DNA from: Lepeophtheirus salmonis
Taxonomy: Eukaryota > Arthropoda > Copepoda > Siphonostomatoida > Caligidae
Assembly (NCBI RefSeq): GCF_016086655.4
Contig: NC_052132.2
Coordinates: 5,954,805-6,018,804 of the forward strand
Direction of reading: 5' to 3'
DNA: 64,000 bases
Numbering within the stretch: the stretch's first letter is position 1; each line of letters begins with the position of its first letter. The position numbers were made by a program, and so were the translations under genes. Under the pieces are notes generated by a model, which worked only from the letters and a program-made list of their open reading frames with translations, did not search any database and had not been told where the DNA came from. Positions 24,001-39,000 of the stretch are shown here, piece after piece.

Positions 24001-27000
24001 GCTTGAAACTCAATTATAAAAGGATCTCAAACACCAGTTCTTTATTACTTAATACATTTTACTAGGAAATTTAAGAATAAATAATGTTGTGTGAGTCCTT
24101 ATTTAGGACAGAAGCCTGCAGGCCTGTTTAGTTGAGTCCTGCATATCAGTTCTAAAACTGATAAAGTTTGGACCTTCATGACTTTACTCCACTTTATTTT
24201 ATTCATAAGCTCTAGTATTGAGAGTCCGAAGTCCGAGTCTTAAAAACTGGCCGTAAGACTGGAATGGATCGAATAAATAAGGGCTGTCACAACAATAATC
24301 ATTTGTAATTTCCTCCGCCAATAAAATTGAACAGAGGTCATGTTCTTCCCCCTGTTTGTTTGTCAGTCATAAGGATTACGGCAAACGTTATGGGTCGATT
24401 TTCCTCAAACTTCGTACGAAGGTTATATATGGTTAGTACATTTTGAGAGGTCAATGTAATACCAAACATAAAAAATTCAACCATAACTTTGTAAAAAAAT
24501 GAGATAGACAATAACTCCATTTGATTTTATGGAAAGGTTTGCACTCTAAAGACTGTCCATTTTAGCATTCTCTTGTATTTATAATTCGACAACAGTGTCA
24601 TGTGCAATGAAGGTTTAATCTTGATTATAAAGTCCAGTTTATCTGGATGTTTGTATATATATTTGTATACGGGTGTAGTACACACTATTATCCGTGTTAT
24701 AAGACGCCGACGAACAGACACATTAAGGTTTAATAATTTAGAACATAACTCAACTAGAAATACTCAGTTATAGAATCGGTATAAACCGGCTTTTGGGTAA
24801 GCCCGATCTAGAAGGAATTTTTCTTTGAGAGCGCTCCAAACCAAACTTTTTTAAAGGGGCAAATTAGTTCGGAACACTAAAAATCATTAGTCCGGTCTAA
24901 GGTTTTCCGACTGAAACCCAACAGTGACAAATATTATTACGGAAGGAGCAAATAAATTTGCGATAAAAGACGCAATTTTGCAAAACTTAATTATCATTTT
25001 GTTTGCTCTCACGCATACACTAAATAAATATTTGTATACTAGGAATGTCATTTTCTACCTTTCAACCTCATATTATAATCCACAAAGAAAAGAAAAAGAC
25101 ACAAAGACATATTTTATGCATAACTCAGCTGTAAATCAGAAGAAAATATATAAACGGTAGGATTTTTGACTTATAAAAAAAAGTAACCCAAAAGTAACAT
25201 GGTAACCCTGACAATTTGAAGAATCTGTTTGGGGAGAGCTGTCACAAGGGGTATAAGGAAATAAACAAGGACGTAGGCGAGAATTTCTCCGATCTCGATC
25301 CTCAATATTGATCTGAGTCCAATAAGGGCTTCTAATTATAACTCTGCAACAAATCAGCATCGTCAATCTCTCTATCTTTTGTGGTTACACACAAATGTAA
25401 ATAATTGTACGAAGTAGAAGAGGAAGTTCAATCCTCAGGAATAGAATAATAATGACAACAGCTTAGGAAAAGAAATTTACTTTTCAGTTCTCCAAGTCCA
25501 AAGCAACGGACGACCTATTAAATGCTCCCGATGTTCATATCTACATATAACTCCCCAACAGCTCCTCAGTGTTACTCTCCGTCATTCATAAGGGCATAAA
25601 TTCGTGCCAACGCTTGATACGTAAATATTCTCTCCTCAAAAATGAAGAAATAAACAGAAGTTATAAAATATGTCCTGGATTTCGATCTCTCAATTTGACT
25701 CTGAGTCCAACTGTGACTTATGTTTATAACTCTGCAATACAACCTCATGGTGCCCTTTCGTCTTTTATGAAAATACAGAAATGTTCAATCAGACTTTTAA
25801 AATAATTGAATGTAGTAGAAATGTAAGTTCACTCCTCAGGAATTAAATAATAATTCTAATAGCTTAAGAAAAGCTCTTCAGTTCGCCAACACCAAAAAAC
25901 GGGCGAGTTAAAAATGCTACCGATTATCATAACTACATACAATTATAATCAGAGGTGTAAAAAATATGTCCTAGGAAGCGGGAGCGGTTTTTTCTAATTG
26001 GGAATCTGACAGGTTTTTATTTTTATTTTCCAAAGTTGTTATGATTATTATTTAATTATTAAAGACAAAATATCGAAGTATAAAGTAGTAACTAGTACTC
26101 GTGCTCATGAAAGACGGAAAGTAACTATGAGGGTTTGTTCGGTAGATAGAAGTGTAAGTCCTTGTTGGATATGAAGATTAGTGTAATTCCACACTATATG
26201 TTCTTTGTATATACGGAGTGTGATTTGGGTTAATTTCCTTTATCTTATAGCTGCTCGCTGCTAATTTAATGAAGATGTTCTCCTTTCCAAACATTCCTGA
26301 AATTGTCAGAAGTTCTAACTTCATTTTTGGTTGCTTTTATTTGAAGAAAGTTTTAATGCATCCCAGTCTATCGTTATAACCGTACACATAAATCCGTCGT
26401 GTTTTTTAGCAGGCCCGTTAATTCGTAATTGGAAGTATAAAGAACGAATTTTTTTTTCCTTACCAGTTGTCATTATTATTTAATTCCTGAGTAGTGGACA
26501 TCCTTTTCTAAATACATTAAATTATATTCAAAACCTGATTGAACGTTAGTGTGTACTCATAAAAGACGTAGCGTAATCCTGTGGATTTGTTGCAGTGTTA
26601 TTATTGTAAGTCTTTGTTGGACTCAGAGTATAATTGGGGATCGACATCGGAGTAATTCTAGCAAATGCCCTTTTTTATATCATTTTTTCCCTCCGCTCTT
26701 GTCACAGCTGATCTAATTAAACGTCATGAGCGTTATTCTTTCTCTCCTCCAAAACATTCTTCGAATTGTTAGGCTTAACATGTTGATTTCGGCTTCCTTT
26801 TTTTTTAACATGCCTATTCCAAACTAGATTTTCACTTTTGGTTATCTCCAATACAAGAATCGTGTACGCTGGTGTACCAACCTTCTTCAATAGGTCTGTT
26901 TTTGCAGCAGTTGGAGTAGAACTAAAGATCGATATCCTAGTAATTCCAAACTCGTTGGAATTTGTATTTATTTCCTTCCTCTCACGGCTTCTTGTAGCTT

Positions 27001-30000
27001 ATACAACGCCATGACAGTTAAGCTGTTTTCCTCTCAAACATATTTTAAGAATATCTGAATATAACCCTGCTCAGTTTTGACAAAAAAATAGGTGAAAGTT
27101 TGTTTTATGTGTTGATTCTTGATAATAATAATATTCAACTAAGCTTCCACAATGGGTGAATAATAACAACTTTAAGTCAGCATATTTCTCTGTCTCGCCC
27201 ATTATAATTACTAATATAAACTAATTATATACACATGTTTGCACTTTAATAAAAGAGTATATGCCCAATAGATGTATCATATAACAAACTCCTTGCATAA
27301 TATCATGTTCCCTTACTGAATACACAAAATATAATTTCTTTATATGTTTGTATTAGTGTTGAGACTCGGTCTAAGGTCTTAAGAGATTATTTTCTATAGA
27401 GATTTGGACCGATATTTCGCTCTCTGGATCCTTGTTATTCTCCATCTATCATCATCTATCACTGGTTATTACTTTATATTTACATGTTCTGCCTACAAGA
27501 ATTTAATTATAATTATAACAGCTTTGGAAAATAAAAAAAAAAAGCCCTGCTCATATTCCCAACTAGAAAAAGCCAGTTCCGCGTTCTAGGATATATTTTA
27601 TACCTCTGATTATAGTTGTATGTAGTCAAGTGCCTGTTTTTTCTAGTTGGCGAACTGTAAAGTGTTATTTTCTTTTTTTAAACTTGTTATTTAATTCCTC
27701 ATCTACTGAATTGTCATCAAATTATATACAAAACCGGAGACAACATTTTTTTGTACCCATAAAAGACGGAGAGAAACCCTGATTTTTTGTTGCGGAGTTA
27801 TCCTTGTTGGGCTTGAGGATCGACATTGGAGTCAATCTTGCCAATGTCCTTGTTTGTTTCCTTTCTAACCCTCCACCCTCATCACAGCTTCTTGTTGCTG
27901 GAGACTGAAATGTAATCGTTTTCAAATCGTGAGCCGATTTTTTGGTATCAATATATACAGGATGCGACCTCTATTTAACTACCAACACATGTTTTTGTTT
28001 TTTTAAATTGATTTTCTCCTAAACTAATCATCCGATTTGCTAATGAAAAACTAATGCCAAATGAAAGCTGAGTCATTTTTTTTTCTAAATATTTTCCAAT
28101 ATCCATCGCCTTTGGCGTCAATAACAGACTTAACTCGACCTCAGAAACGGGAGCAGATTTGTATAGCAGTTTTCTTTTGGCAGATTCCGTAATTCCTCCC
28201 GGATACTGAACATGAGCTCGGGTTTTGTATTGCAGGAGGATATGTTGCCGTGTTGCTCAACTGCACCCCATTCAAAGAAGTCTAAAGGGTTGAGGGGCGG
28301 TGAGCTTGGAGGCAAAATAATGGGTTCAATTATTTAAAAAAAATAATTCTGACAACCAGATTAACGTTTTCTTTGTTTTTTGGCATGGAACAGATTCTTT
28401 TTCACCTCCAGACTCTTTTAGTTCCTCCCTGTCTCTCCAAACAAATGACATGGTTTAATAAGTATACAATATTCAACATTGTATCGTCCTTTGTGGATTA
28501 TAAGAAGGCACTCTACCTTTCCACGATTGCGGAATAAATACATGATGAATCGATGTCATTTTTTAAAAAATGACTCCCAAACATTTCTGACTAGCTCCAA
28601 AGCAACAAAGTTTGTTGTTAAACAACGACCGCACGATGTAGGTTAATTTTTTCCCTATCCTGATTTGTCAAATTCATATAACGTTATCATATGTGGAAGT
28701 TTACAATTTTGAAACACAACTGACATAATCATCAATCCATATATAGAATTGATCTAGCCTGAATTTTAAATAAACCTATCCACAGCAAATTTTTCTTCAA
28801 AACTTATCTAAACTGAATTAGTTTGGTTCGTTAAAAATCTTAACGGGTTCAGACCGGTCTTGGAAACTTCGACCGAACCCTAACACAACTGTGTATATTT
28901 AATAATGTAGAAGCAATTATAAAAAATGATGAGGATTTCAATATTGAAATAACTTGTAAATGGTTACTTTTTCTTTGTCAGCATTTTTATTTTATATTTA
29001 CATACATACATAGCAGTGTTTTTCCCCCCGTTACTTTAATGGACGTTAGTTTAAATCGTACTTATAGTTTGTCTAATTTTAAAGCTCTTATGTTATTATC
29101 TATTGAAAAAAAAAAAAAAAAAAAGTCCCCTTCCCCCCTTATACCTTTTTATTCAGACATATGTGGTACTTCACCATAAAAACAGTTTTAACAAAAGTCA
29201 AGAAAAGAAGAAAATCCTAATATGTTTTTTTGCTATATATACCGGGTGGTCCATTAAAATCTAAATACTTTGAATTTTAAACTTCAACCAGATATAATTT
29301 ATTAATTAATAATATAATTTCAACAAAATTAATGCTACAAATAGATGTGTGCATGAGCTCTCTTAATAACCGCTCCAAATGTAGTCTTTAGTCATGTCGT
29401 TGAGTACTGACTGACAGTGACTTTAAGGGCCTTGGTGTTTGGATGACGGAGACTACAAGCCTTCCCCTCGACATGCACCAAAAAGGTGTAGTCAAGGGGG
29501 TTGGTGTCAGGACTTTAGGGAGGGGGGCAAAAATTGACATAAAAGATAAATTAAAAAGACTCATTCAAAAGAGCCTTGCAACGGAGGAGATAGGGTTCTT
29601 TCATTGTTGGTATCAAAAGTAAGTAGGCTCTCCTCCATCACAAGGCTCCTCTCACACACTTTTTTGATAGTTTTCTTGACGGTTGGCTGTGAAACCCCGA
29701 GATTGTTTACATAGTTTGCTTACATTATTGACTTGAGGGGCTTGGCCTGGGTTGTTTTCTTATACTCCTCCAGGTCCAGTTTGGCCTTTTTGACAGAACC
29801 CTTCTTCCTCTCCAGCATTTGTGACTTGCCGACGGCGTAGATGGTAGTCCTTTAGGCGCCTAACTGTTGGAGGTTGTATGTAAAAAATTTGTAGATCATG
29901 TTCAAGTGTCATTTTCTCGACTTGAATGTAAAACAAAGCTGAACTCTCTAGCTTTGGTTTGTTTTATTTGTATAGCTAATTGTTTATGTTTTAATATAAC

Positions 30001-33000
30001 AAAATATGAATTAATTTCAATCACTCAACCTTTATTAATTATTAGATTAGTAAATAAATGTTCAGATTGCAATGTACGACCCCGTACAGTCCAATATTTC
30101 ATAGGCTGATTAATCAAATTTGTGGGATGAGTTAAGATACCAAAGAATTTTACTTGATTTATAGACTTATATTGCCCCTGATATGATGGTCCTTTTCAAA
30201 TAAATCAAATCTAATTATCCTTTTCTCATTGTGAAGATCAATTTTGGTTGCTTTAAGTGCAATTTGCGGCGCTGCCGAGGGGTACAAAGGAAGGATTTGT
30301 TCATATAAATTGACGTTAATTCGTCGAAGAATACAAATGTAATTCACAGAAAAGCCTCTTGATTGCTTTTTGTATTGAAGGGCCACAAATATAAAATATG
30401 TACTTTATAGGGGATGTCGAATTTTATTGGGATTAGGGGTTTGCTCAGTAATTGAATGATTTTTTTTTTATAAAAGAAAAATGTATATTCTTTTTTTTTT
30501 CTTCATAAATTTGAGGGTTGTCTTACATATTTTAGAACCTATAATTGATTTAAGGGACATATTTTGGCCCCAATGTGGTTTTTCAAATAAAAATCTATCA
30601 ATTTCTTATTCTTTTGTTATGACTGTCAAATTTTTCTACTTTAAGTGCAATTTGGGCCACACCCAAAGGATTAATAAGAATAATTATTTGGTAAAAATGG
30701 ACGATGAAGAGCACAAATTCAATCCAGAGTTAATTTTGAGAAAAATCACTCTAGCTTGCTTTTGTGTTGACGAGCCATATAATATGTACATGGTATGTAC
30801 TAAGATTTGTCATTCCTAGAGACCCATTTTTCATTGCCTTTGTATATATAAGTATATATATATATATGTACTGTGTAAGTTGTAGATCATTCAACATACT
30901 ATGTCTATAATTTGTTTGTAACTTGTTACCTCCCATAGGTATACCTTTGAAATGATTTAAACACCCATTATTATGTGATATTTTTTTCGCTCGTCATTCA
31001 AGTCCCCCCTCCCCAAAAAAACAAAGAAAAAAACAACAACAACACATGCTTGTTTTGTATTAGGTAAATCCGGATATAACTGTACAGTGTACATACTTTT
31101 ACAGCTTTCAACATAATTTTTGTGATTGTATACATATTTTTCCATGAAATCATGTACTCATACTCTACAGAGTGCGTTCGCAGAAATGTCCAGTCATATA
31201 ACCTAAAGGCATTTAACTTTTTATTTAATCGGCGTATCACCATGAAAGTTAAAAGATAATTGAATAAATAAGTTCTAAAGCAAATTTATTATTTATGTGG
31301 TGCGTCAACGCGAAAACAGTCTTAAACAAAAATCAAGAAAACCCTAAATCCCAATTTATTATTGTACTTCTTATAAACGTAGAGTGTGCGTAAGACAACA
31401 TGCTTGATAGTGAACAAAATTAGCACAATCATCAAGAGCTCAAACGTGATACAGGTTAGCACCTTGAATTTGATTAACTAGTGAAAAGGCACAACTTCAC
31501 TCCTTATAATTCTAATGTCCACCTTTAGCCTTCTACACGAGGTCAGAAGCCTTTCACGCTCTGATAACATACGTATTAGACATGGGCATCCATTTTACTC
31601 AATAAAGGCCTTTAGCTCAACAGTATTTCTGTGGAGGACAACACAGGTCTTGGCCTCAATGGCGCTCGAAATACCATATTCAAGTGTGTTCAGATCTGGT
31701 GAGGAAGGAGGTCACAATATCCAGGTCCAGAGATTATCCTTCATCGAATTTATGAATTTTTTGGTCTTTACCATTGCTATTTGAGGGCCATATCTTTCAC
31801 GGCATTTATGATCAGTAACGTTGTGCTTTTTTGAGAATTTACGCATTGAGGTTTGAAGATTTACCTCAATATTGTCTTCCAAGGCACTCATTGACTCCAC
31901 TGATCGATTAATGTTTTAGACCCACTCCCAGGCTTATTTCATAGTTGCTTCGGCATCAAACGTTTTCCTGATCTTTAAACCTCATAGACCGAAACTGCCC
32001 CGTGTAGAAAAATTAGCCACTCTATGTTGCTTCAACGACATCACAAAACTTACTTTGTTTACAAAAAAATGTATGATGTAAAAAGTAGGCTTTAAGATTG
32101 CTCTTTCAAAAAATGTATATTTCATTTCCCTACGCTAATTTGTTTGCAATTTATTCAAGTTTTAATACATGATGCATTTTTACTTACAGGCCAATATTTG
32201 ATAGACATATTTTTTGTCTATTATACACTTAAATTCTAATTTGTGGGAGAAGTATAGATACCCAAGAATCTTATCTATAGTTTAGTACCTTAGCACCCAA
32301 TAATTTATGGATAGAAAATAGACGATAATTTTTATTGAAGAATACACATATTTTGAAATAAATCATTCTAACTTGCTTCTATGTTGACGGTCCATAATGC
32401 TTTACTCAAATCCTCGACTATGGTTTTATACTTGACGTAGGCTCAATGATGGCATCCTCAGGACTTTTGATATATTCCTTAGTAATGACATATTTAAAGG
32501 GATTCCACTTTTGGATAAGATGCAGAATAAGTATTTCCCTCAATAACGGTAAAACAGAAATAGTCCAAGTAATTGAAGTTTGGGGAATTAAAGTGGTCAA
32601 CAGTATACCTCCTCTCCAACAATCTTGGGATTGTCTCTTTATATCCAAATTTGCAAAAAAAAAAAAATCAAACATTTTTTGCCTTTCCTTTCTGTTTATT
32701 TTTTTTAGTCAAAGATCAAACTTTCAACAACGAAGCCTTATCGTTTCTAAATAAAGAATATTTAACAAATTCTCCACATATTTGACTATTTTGTTACCAA
32801 ATATGAAATAAATCAACCAGACATTTTGACGGACGCACTCAGTACCTATATGTATTATTATTTATTGTTGAATTTTATGATCGGTGATAAAAACACCCAC
32901 TCAGGGAAACAAATCAAAGTGACTCACTATTCCACTCTGATTATAACTATTGGTTTCTTTTGAAAAAAAATAAATACATTCATGTTTAATATATATATCT

Positions 33001-36000
33001 ACGTTGTGTACAAGTTATACATATTAAGTTATTTATAAAGATAAAAAGTCGGCGAATATGTTGTATGGAAAAATCTACAAGAGACGAAATATCAAATTTA
33101 CTGACGGCTAAATGTTTTCCGCCAAATTACGGATTACCGAATTTATAACTTTAATTATTATCAACCATGTGGCCTGCATCAACTTTTACAAGGTAAAATC
33201 ATATTTTATACAGCTCTATAGTTCTGTATAGAGTTAAGAACTTGTTTTTAACAACAATATGTGTACCTAAAGCTCATATTAAAAAAAAAAAAAAAAAAAA
33301 AGGAAAGTGTAAGGAGTGTGTACTATCATATAATATTATGATTGTATGCCCGCATATAAAAACCCACAAGGTATTAATTTCAAAATTTCAAAAAAGGAGA
33401 CAGATAAATAATTTAGACATAAACTAAAAGTTGTTCAAAGTTCTGAGTTACGTACATAGAGCTTTGTTTCATTCTGATCACACCAGATTCCAGGGCTGTG
33501 GAGGGCAAGTTTTTTTGTTTTTTTTTTCAAAAATAAGATGATTTTTTTTTCATAGAAGAGGGTCAATTCCCGGAGGCTTAAAGTTTTTTAAAGTATGGGA
33601 TTCGAAAATGCACCAAAGAAATTAAAAATCCAAAAAACGAAATATTATAATAACGGAAAAAGGGAAAACGTATATTGAATACGAATTAAAAAAGGGGAAG
33701 TTGAGAATTATCGAATTAGTCTTAGTATGTATCTTTGTTTTGGTTGATGGAGGAACATACTCTAATTATAATGGCCAAAGGGATGGTAGAGCTTCAAATG
33801 TTGCCTATCGACTAGTTTTACTAAATTGGCTGTGTGGCACGTAGCGCCATCCTGTTGGAACCAAATGTCGTCGATGTCTTCCTTTTCCATTTGGGGAAAC
33901 AAAAATCTTCCAACATGGCCCGATAGCGCTCACCATTGACCGTAACGGCAGCTCCTTGCTCGTTTTCTCGTTTTTTCGCTTTCGGCAACAGCAGAAATGT
34001 TTTCGATTGAACGCACTGGACGAACACGGTAACGCGTTGTTTTATCCATTAACGAACCATTTTCACGCACATGCTTCACAAATTTATCCACAAACTGCCT
34101 GGAAGGTGCTTTATTTCGACCGACGTAATTTTCTTGCAGTTTGGTTTGAAGACTCCATTTTGTATGTAAGTCTTCAGTATTTCCCAATTTTCTTTGAGCG
34201 TAAACTTAATCATTTCGTAAACCGGAGACCTTTTACAAAATATTAGACACAATGAAAATGTTACTACAGTTGTTAGACGTCAAAAAAGTGGTAGTTGAAA
34301 ATTTATCCGCTAGATGGGCCACCCTTTACATTGATTTAAATATAATTATAATATTTTTCCGGCTCTAATGCTATTTTAAATGTAAAAGGTTCTCCTCTTT
34401 ATAACGGTAATTCATTTTTCCCCTTCAAATCATATAACATGTAGCTGATATTAACGATGGTTTTAATTTAATAATACCATATGTTTGCGCCCAAGCCTTC
34501 TCCTCGTGTTCTTACTCAAATCCCATCTCTACTCAAACGTTATATTTAGAAAAGAAAAGGGGAGAACATATGCTTAGGGTTGTAAATTCTTAGCCTTTTT
34601 TTTGTTGTTGTTGGCAACCTGAATAATCTTTTTTATTTTCTCAAGCTGTTATTTTAAGGAGAGAACATCTGAGTATTGAGTAACTACGTGTGAGTTTGCT
34701 CATGATAAATGGAGAGTGATATTGAAGATTTGTTAGGGAGTTATTTTCTACATTATTAAAATGGAAAGTTTGTCTGTAAATCGACGTCTACTCGAACGTG
34801 CGTGCCATTTAAAAAGAAAAAAAGAAGGATATATGTTGAGAGTACTTTAATGCCTAGAGACTAAAGTACTAATTGGCTCACCACATAATATTCAAAATGA
34901 ATTACTTAGTTGTTATCATTATTATTTGATTCTTGATCAGTATTAAGTAAATATGTGTGAGTGTGTTCATGAAAATAGATTGGCACTAAGGATTTCTAAC
35001 CTTCTATATTATTAAAGTGAAGCTTGTATGTTATTCGATGTATGATCACTCAGGGCAATGTCGGGCAATACCGTTAGTAATAAATATATTTATAATTATA
35101 ATTTCATTTTGATTCATTAAATCCATTATAAGTATAACAGAGTGAGGACTCAAAAATTATAATCCTCTTCGAGGAGGTCTAGCCTCAGTTCTAAAATTTT
35201 GTATTTGGCGCCATTTGTAGGAACTGATAAAAAGCTACAATTTGATATTTGAGTTGTTTTTGTGCGATCCAAAATGCCCGAGCAACAAGCAAAACGGCAG
35301 AGGGTGTGCGATCTCCTCTGTGCACAAGTCGATATCCCACAAAAAAGATGATCACAGTGAACGCTGTTCTGAAAAGGAGAAATGATCGCTTCTTGGCTGA
35401 ATGAAGACCTCAGGTCGAGGGAACCTTCAGGACCAAATATCCAGCTCATGTCATTGTCGTCGGTGTCGGTGTCAGGTACCATGAGCATGTTCCCCAGGTA
35501 TAACTATGTGTTTACTTAATATGGGGCCCTGGCATTCACGTCCAGGAAGCTGTAGCATTTCTGCAGGGAGAACATAGTTGCTTTCCAACTGGCTGACTTA
35601 TGTCCTTCGTCCTCACCCGATGTGAGTCCCTTGGACTTTGCTGTTTGGCGTGACTTGGAGGGCAAGCCGATCAAGACTTCTCTATCGAATATCGATGCCC
35701 TGAAGGCCGTGATCCCTTAGGAGTGGACAACTTGTCCTCCGACTTCATCAAGGCCAGATGTACTTTCGTTCTTCCCCGTATTGAAGCCATCATTCAGAAT
35801 GGAGGGGAGACATATGAAATAAAAAGTGTAGAAAATTGTTGAACTACTAACTTTTGCTTCAAAAGTTTGCTATAAAAATTGCAGAAAATAAAAATATCTA
35901 GAAATGAAAACGATTTTAAAATTTTCTAATTTTTGAGTGCTCACCCTGTATGCCCGTGGGCATTTGGACTTTTATATGTGTCTCAGAATACTGATCAATT

Positions 36001-39000
36001 CATTTTCATCCAATTAGACCAAAAAAATTTAATTATTACGTTATCATCCTCACAAGTAAATTCATCATCTCATATTTGGGTTCCAATTTGTACCCCACAT
36101 ATACTCGTATATGGGCTGACGGCTATACTTATAAATGTATAGGTATATCTGTATATGTATTGCTTGTCTACTTTATTAACATTTTAACAATTACATGCAT
36201 GATTCATGAACACTATTAATCTTCTCCTTCATGCGTCTATCTTGATCTTATGAGATTCAGTGAAGGTACATCTTATAGTTTTGCAAAAAAATATACCTAT
36301 ATATTTTTATATTTGAAATAAGCAATTATCTTGATTGACTATTTTCGGAGAAAATAACAGATCCACATCACTTCATTTACACCTTCATTTTCAATAGTAA
36401 ACAAATATATTCAAATAATATAACCTACTAATTTTTGTGAGGAGAGTAGCTTAGTTGTCATGACGTTTAATAAATCAGCTCCTTGCAGCTATTATATGAA
36501 GGAAATAAACAGAAATCCTACTCCGTATCCAACAAGTACTTACCCTTTATAACTCCCTAACTTTCACGAACCAGAGATTGCTTTACACATATATTTTATT
36601 CTTTAATAATAAAATAAGAATGATAACAGCTTTGGACAATAAAAAGTCTATATATTCAGCTTGCAATTACAAAAAGCATGCGATCTTTCATTGTCATATT
36701 TTTAAGAATTTTTTGGAGGAGAGCCGCTTTGCTATTATGACGTTTCATTAAATTTACTCCAACGGCTATGAAAACAAGGAAATTCACAAAAAATTCGAAT
36801 CTGTATTTAGCATGACCATAGACGGGGATTTCTCCCTCGTCGATCTTGAATTCTACTCTGAGTCCGACTAGGACATATAACTTCCAAATTAATCCTCAGT
36901 ATTATGCTCTGTCATTTATGAGCACACATACTTGTGGTTATACTTAATACATAGATGTTCTCTCTTCAAGGTATTATTAGCATCACCAGGGTATCATTGA
37001 TCGTGATTTTCAATTATGGCTCTTGCTCTATTTGTAAAAAAAATATGAGATTGGAACAGGAGGAGATATTTTTAGTTGTTATTCGAATAGTTTTATTTTC
37101 CACAGCTGCCATCATTATTCTTGAAGATATGTATGTATATCTTTTTTGGGGCAATGTGTCCCAAATGAATCTAATTATTTGCATTTTATGACAGTATGAC
37201 TTTGCAACTTTTATATTACTCGAAATAATGGAGTGTGTATTACTCTATTTGATAAATGGACTACTCCTTGCATTTTTTTATTTCGCTGTTACTTTCTTTA
37301 TGTTGCCTATTACATTTTTTGGCTTTTCATTCTGCCATTTATCATTAATCACTCAATCTATGTATGGTACAAATTATATAATGGATTTATATGATTCACT
37401 TGACTGTATGTCTGTATGTATATTCGTGGAAAGTTTATGTTGTTTCCATTAGAGTTAAGAGAGATTCTATATTGAATTCTCATTAAAATCATTTTTTGAC
37501 AATAATATTGATACAAATCTATTAAAAATACGCCTTTACTAATTTTATTCAATTTTAATAGCTTTTCTGATAGGCCATGAGCGTTGTTTACTTATATTAG
37601 TTTGCAAACTAAGCAACAGAGAGGGGCGCCGTCTTGCAGCAAAATAATACAATTATATATAAATTAAATAATAAGTTGGGGAAAAAGTAATTTCGTATTT
37701 TTTGATTTATTTGAATACTTTATTCATTCGATTTAAGCCAGGTATAATACTCTGTTCTGTTCAATAACTTGTTGTCAATGATAATTCAACTTCATAATGC
37801 CCTTCTTGTGGAGGCCCTTGTCCCTATTGGCAAAAAACTCGGATAACCAATTTTTCACGGGCCTCTATTGAGGCCAAATTTGTAGCCCCAAGTGCGTTGG
37901 TCATAGACAGTAAGAAGTTTTAGTTACTTGGTGCCAGGTCTGGACTGTAGGGTGGAGTCATAAGAACTTCCCATCCGAGCTCTTGGCGCGTCATCAAAGA
38001 TGTGTGCGGCCTGGTGTTGTTGTGATGGTACACAATTCCTCTTTTTGTATCCGGCCTTCTGCAAATGGTTCAAAACGGTTTTATGATCGATGCTCAGGTC
38101 CTTGACGATGCTACGACTTTTTATTCAGTTTAATAAAGTTTGTTTTGAACTTTTTTATGTCAAATGTCTATATACTACATTGTGCAATTAAAAATATTTT
38201 TAATTGGTTTTGATGGCTTCTTTTCTTTGCTTTTCTTAATGCTCTTTTCTTTGATACTCTTAATATTAAAGAATAATTATCAAATCTCTGTTGTTGTTTT
38301 TTGTCGTTGAATAATCCCTAAAACTCTAATTCAAAGTTTTGAATTGAAATATATTATTACCTGGGTGGTCCATTGAAATCTGAACAATTAATAATTCAAT
38401 AATTAATGAAGGTTGAGCTATTGAAATTATATATTTAAAAAAAAAAAAAAATCTTGAACTAGCTTACGTTCAAGTCGAGAAAATGACACTTGAACGGGAT
38501 TCAACAAATTTCCATTCATGCACTCCAAGTAGTTGGGTGTCTCCAGGACTATCGTCTATACTATCAGGAAGTCGGAAGCGTTAGAAAAGAAGAATTTCTC
38601 TTTCCAAAAAGACCAAACAGAGACCCAGAGGACTTTAAAAAATATCCCAGGCTGAAACTGAACCAACTTTTGCAGTATATATTTATTTAATTAATTAAAA
38701 AATATCTTTGTTTAGTTTGTTTGATAAAGTATTTGATATATTTCCACCATTAAGTTAATGTTACCTTGATTCATAGAACCTTCTTCTGTGGTGGTCTTCT
38801 CAAATATTAAAAAAAAATATAAACTATGAGTATTGTAATTCATGGTGTTATGTACGTTAATGAAAAAATTTTAAACTCTTTCTTCACAACAATTTTTTGA
38901 TTTCTTGAGATAAATAATATATTTTTTACCGGGAGGTCTTTTTAATGAAATTTTTAGTTATATTTAGCAAATTACTTTTCTATATAGGAAACTAGCAGTA

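Noticed and set aside
30481..30819. Plus-strand open frame of 112 codons
   Set aside because: It lies antisense in family Y repeat copies, and the other family Y copies do not keep the frame.
35150..35488. Minus-strand open frame of 112 codons
   Set aside because: Antisense to the mariner at 35138-35948, whose plus strand carries the transposase remnants.
36955..37452. Two hydrophobic short frames that could suggest membrane proteins
   Set aside because: The hydrophobicity follows from T-rich DNA; there is no start context, splice continuity or known domain.
38930..38965. ACCGGGAGGTCTTTTTAATG as a further mariner end
   Set aside because: It resembles the GGTGGTCC ends only in the first few bases, and the following sequence does not align.
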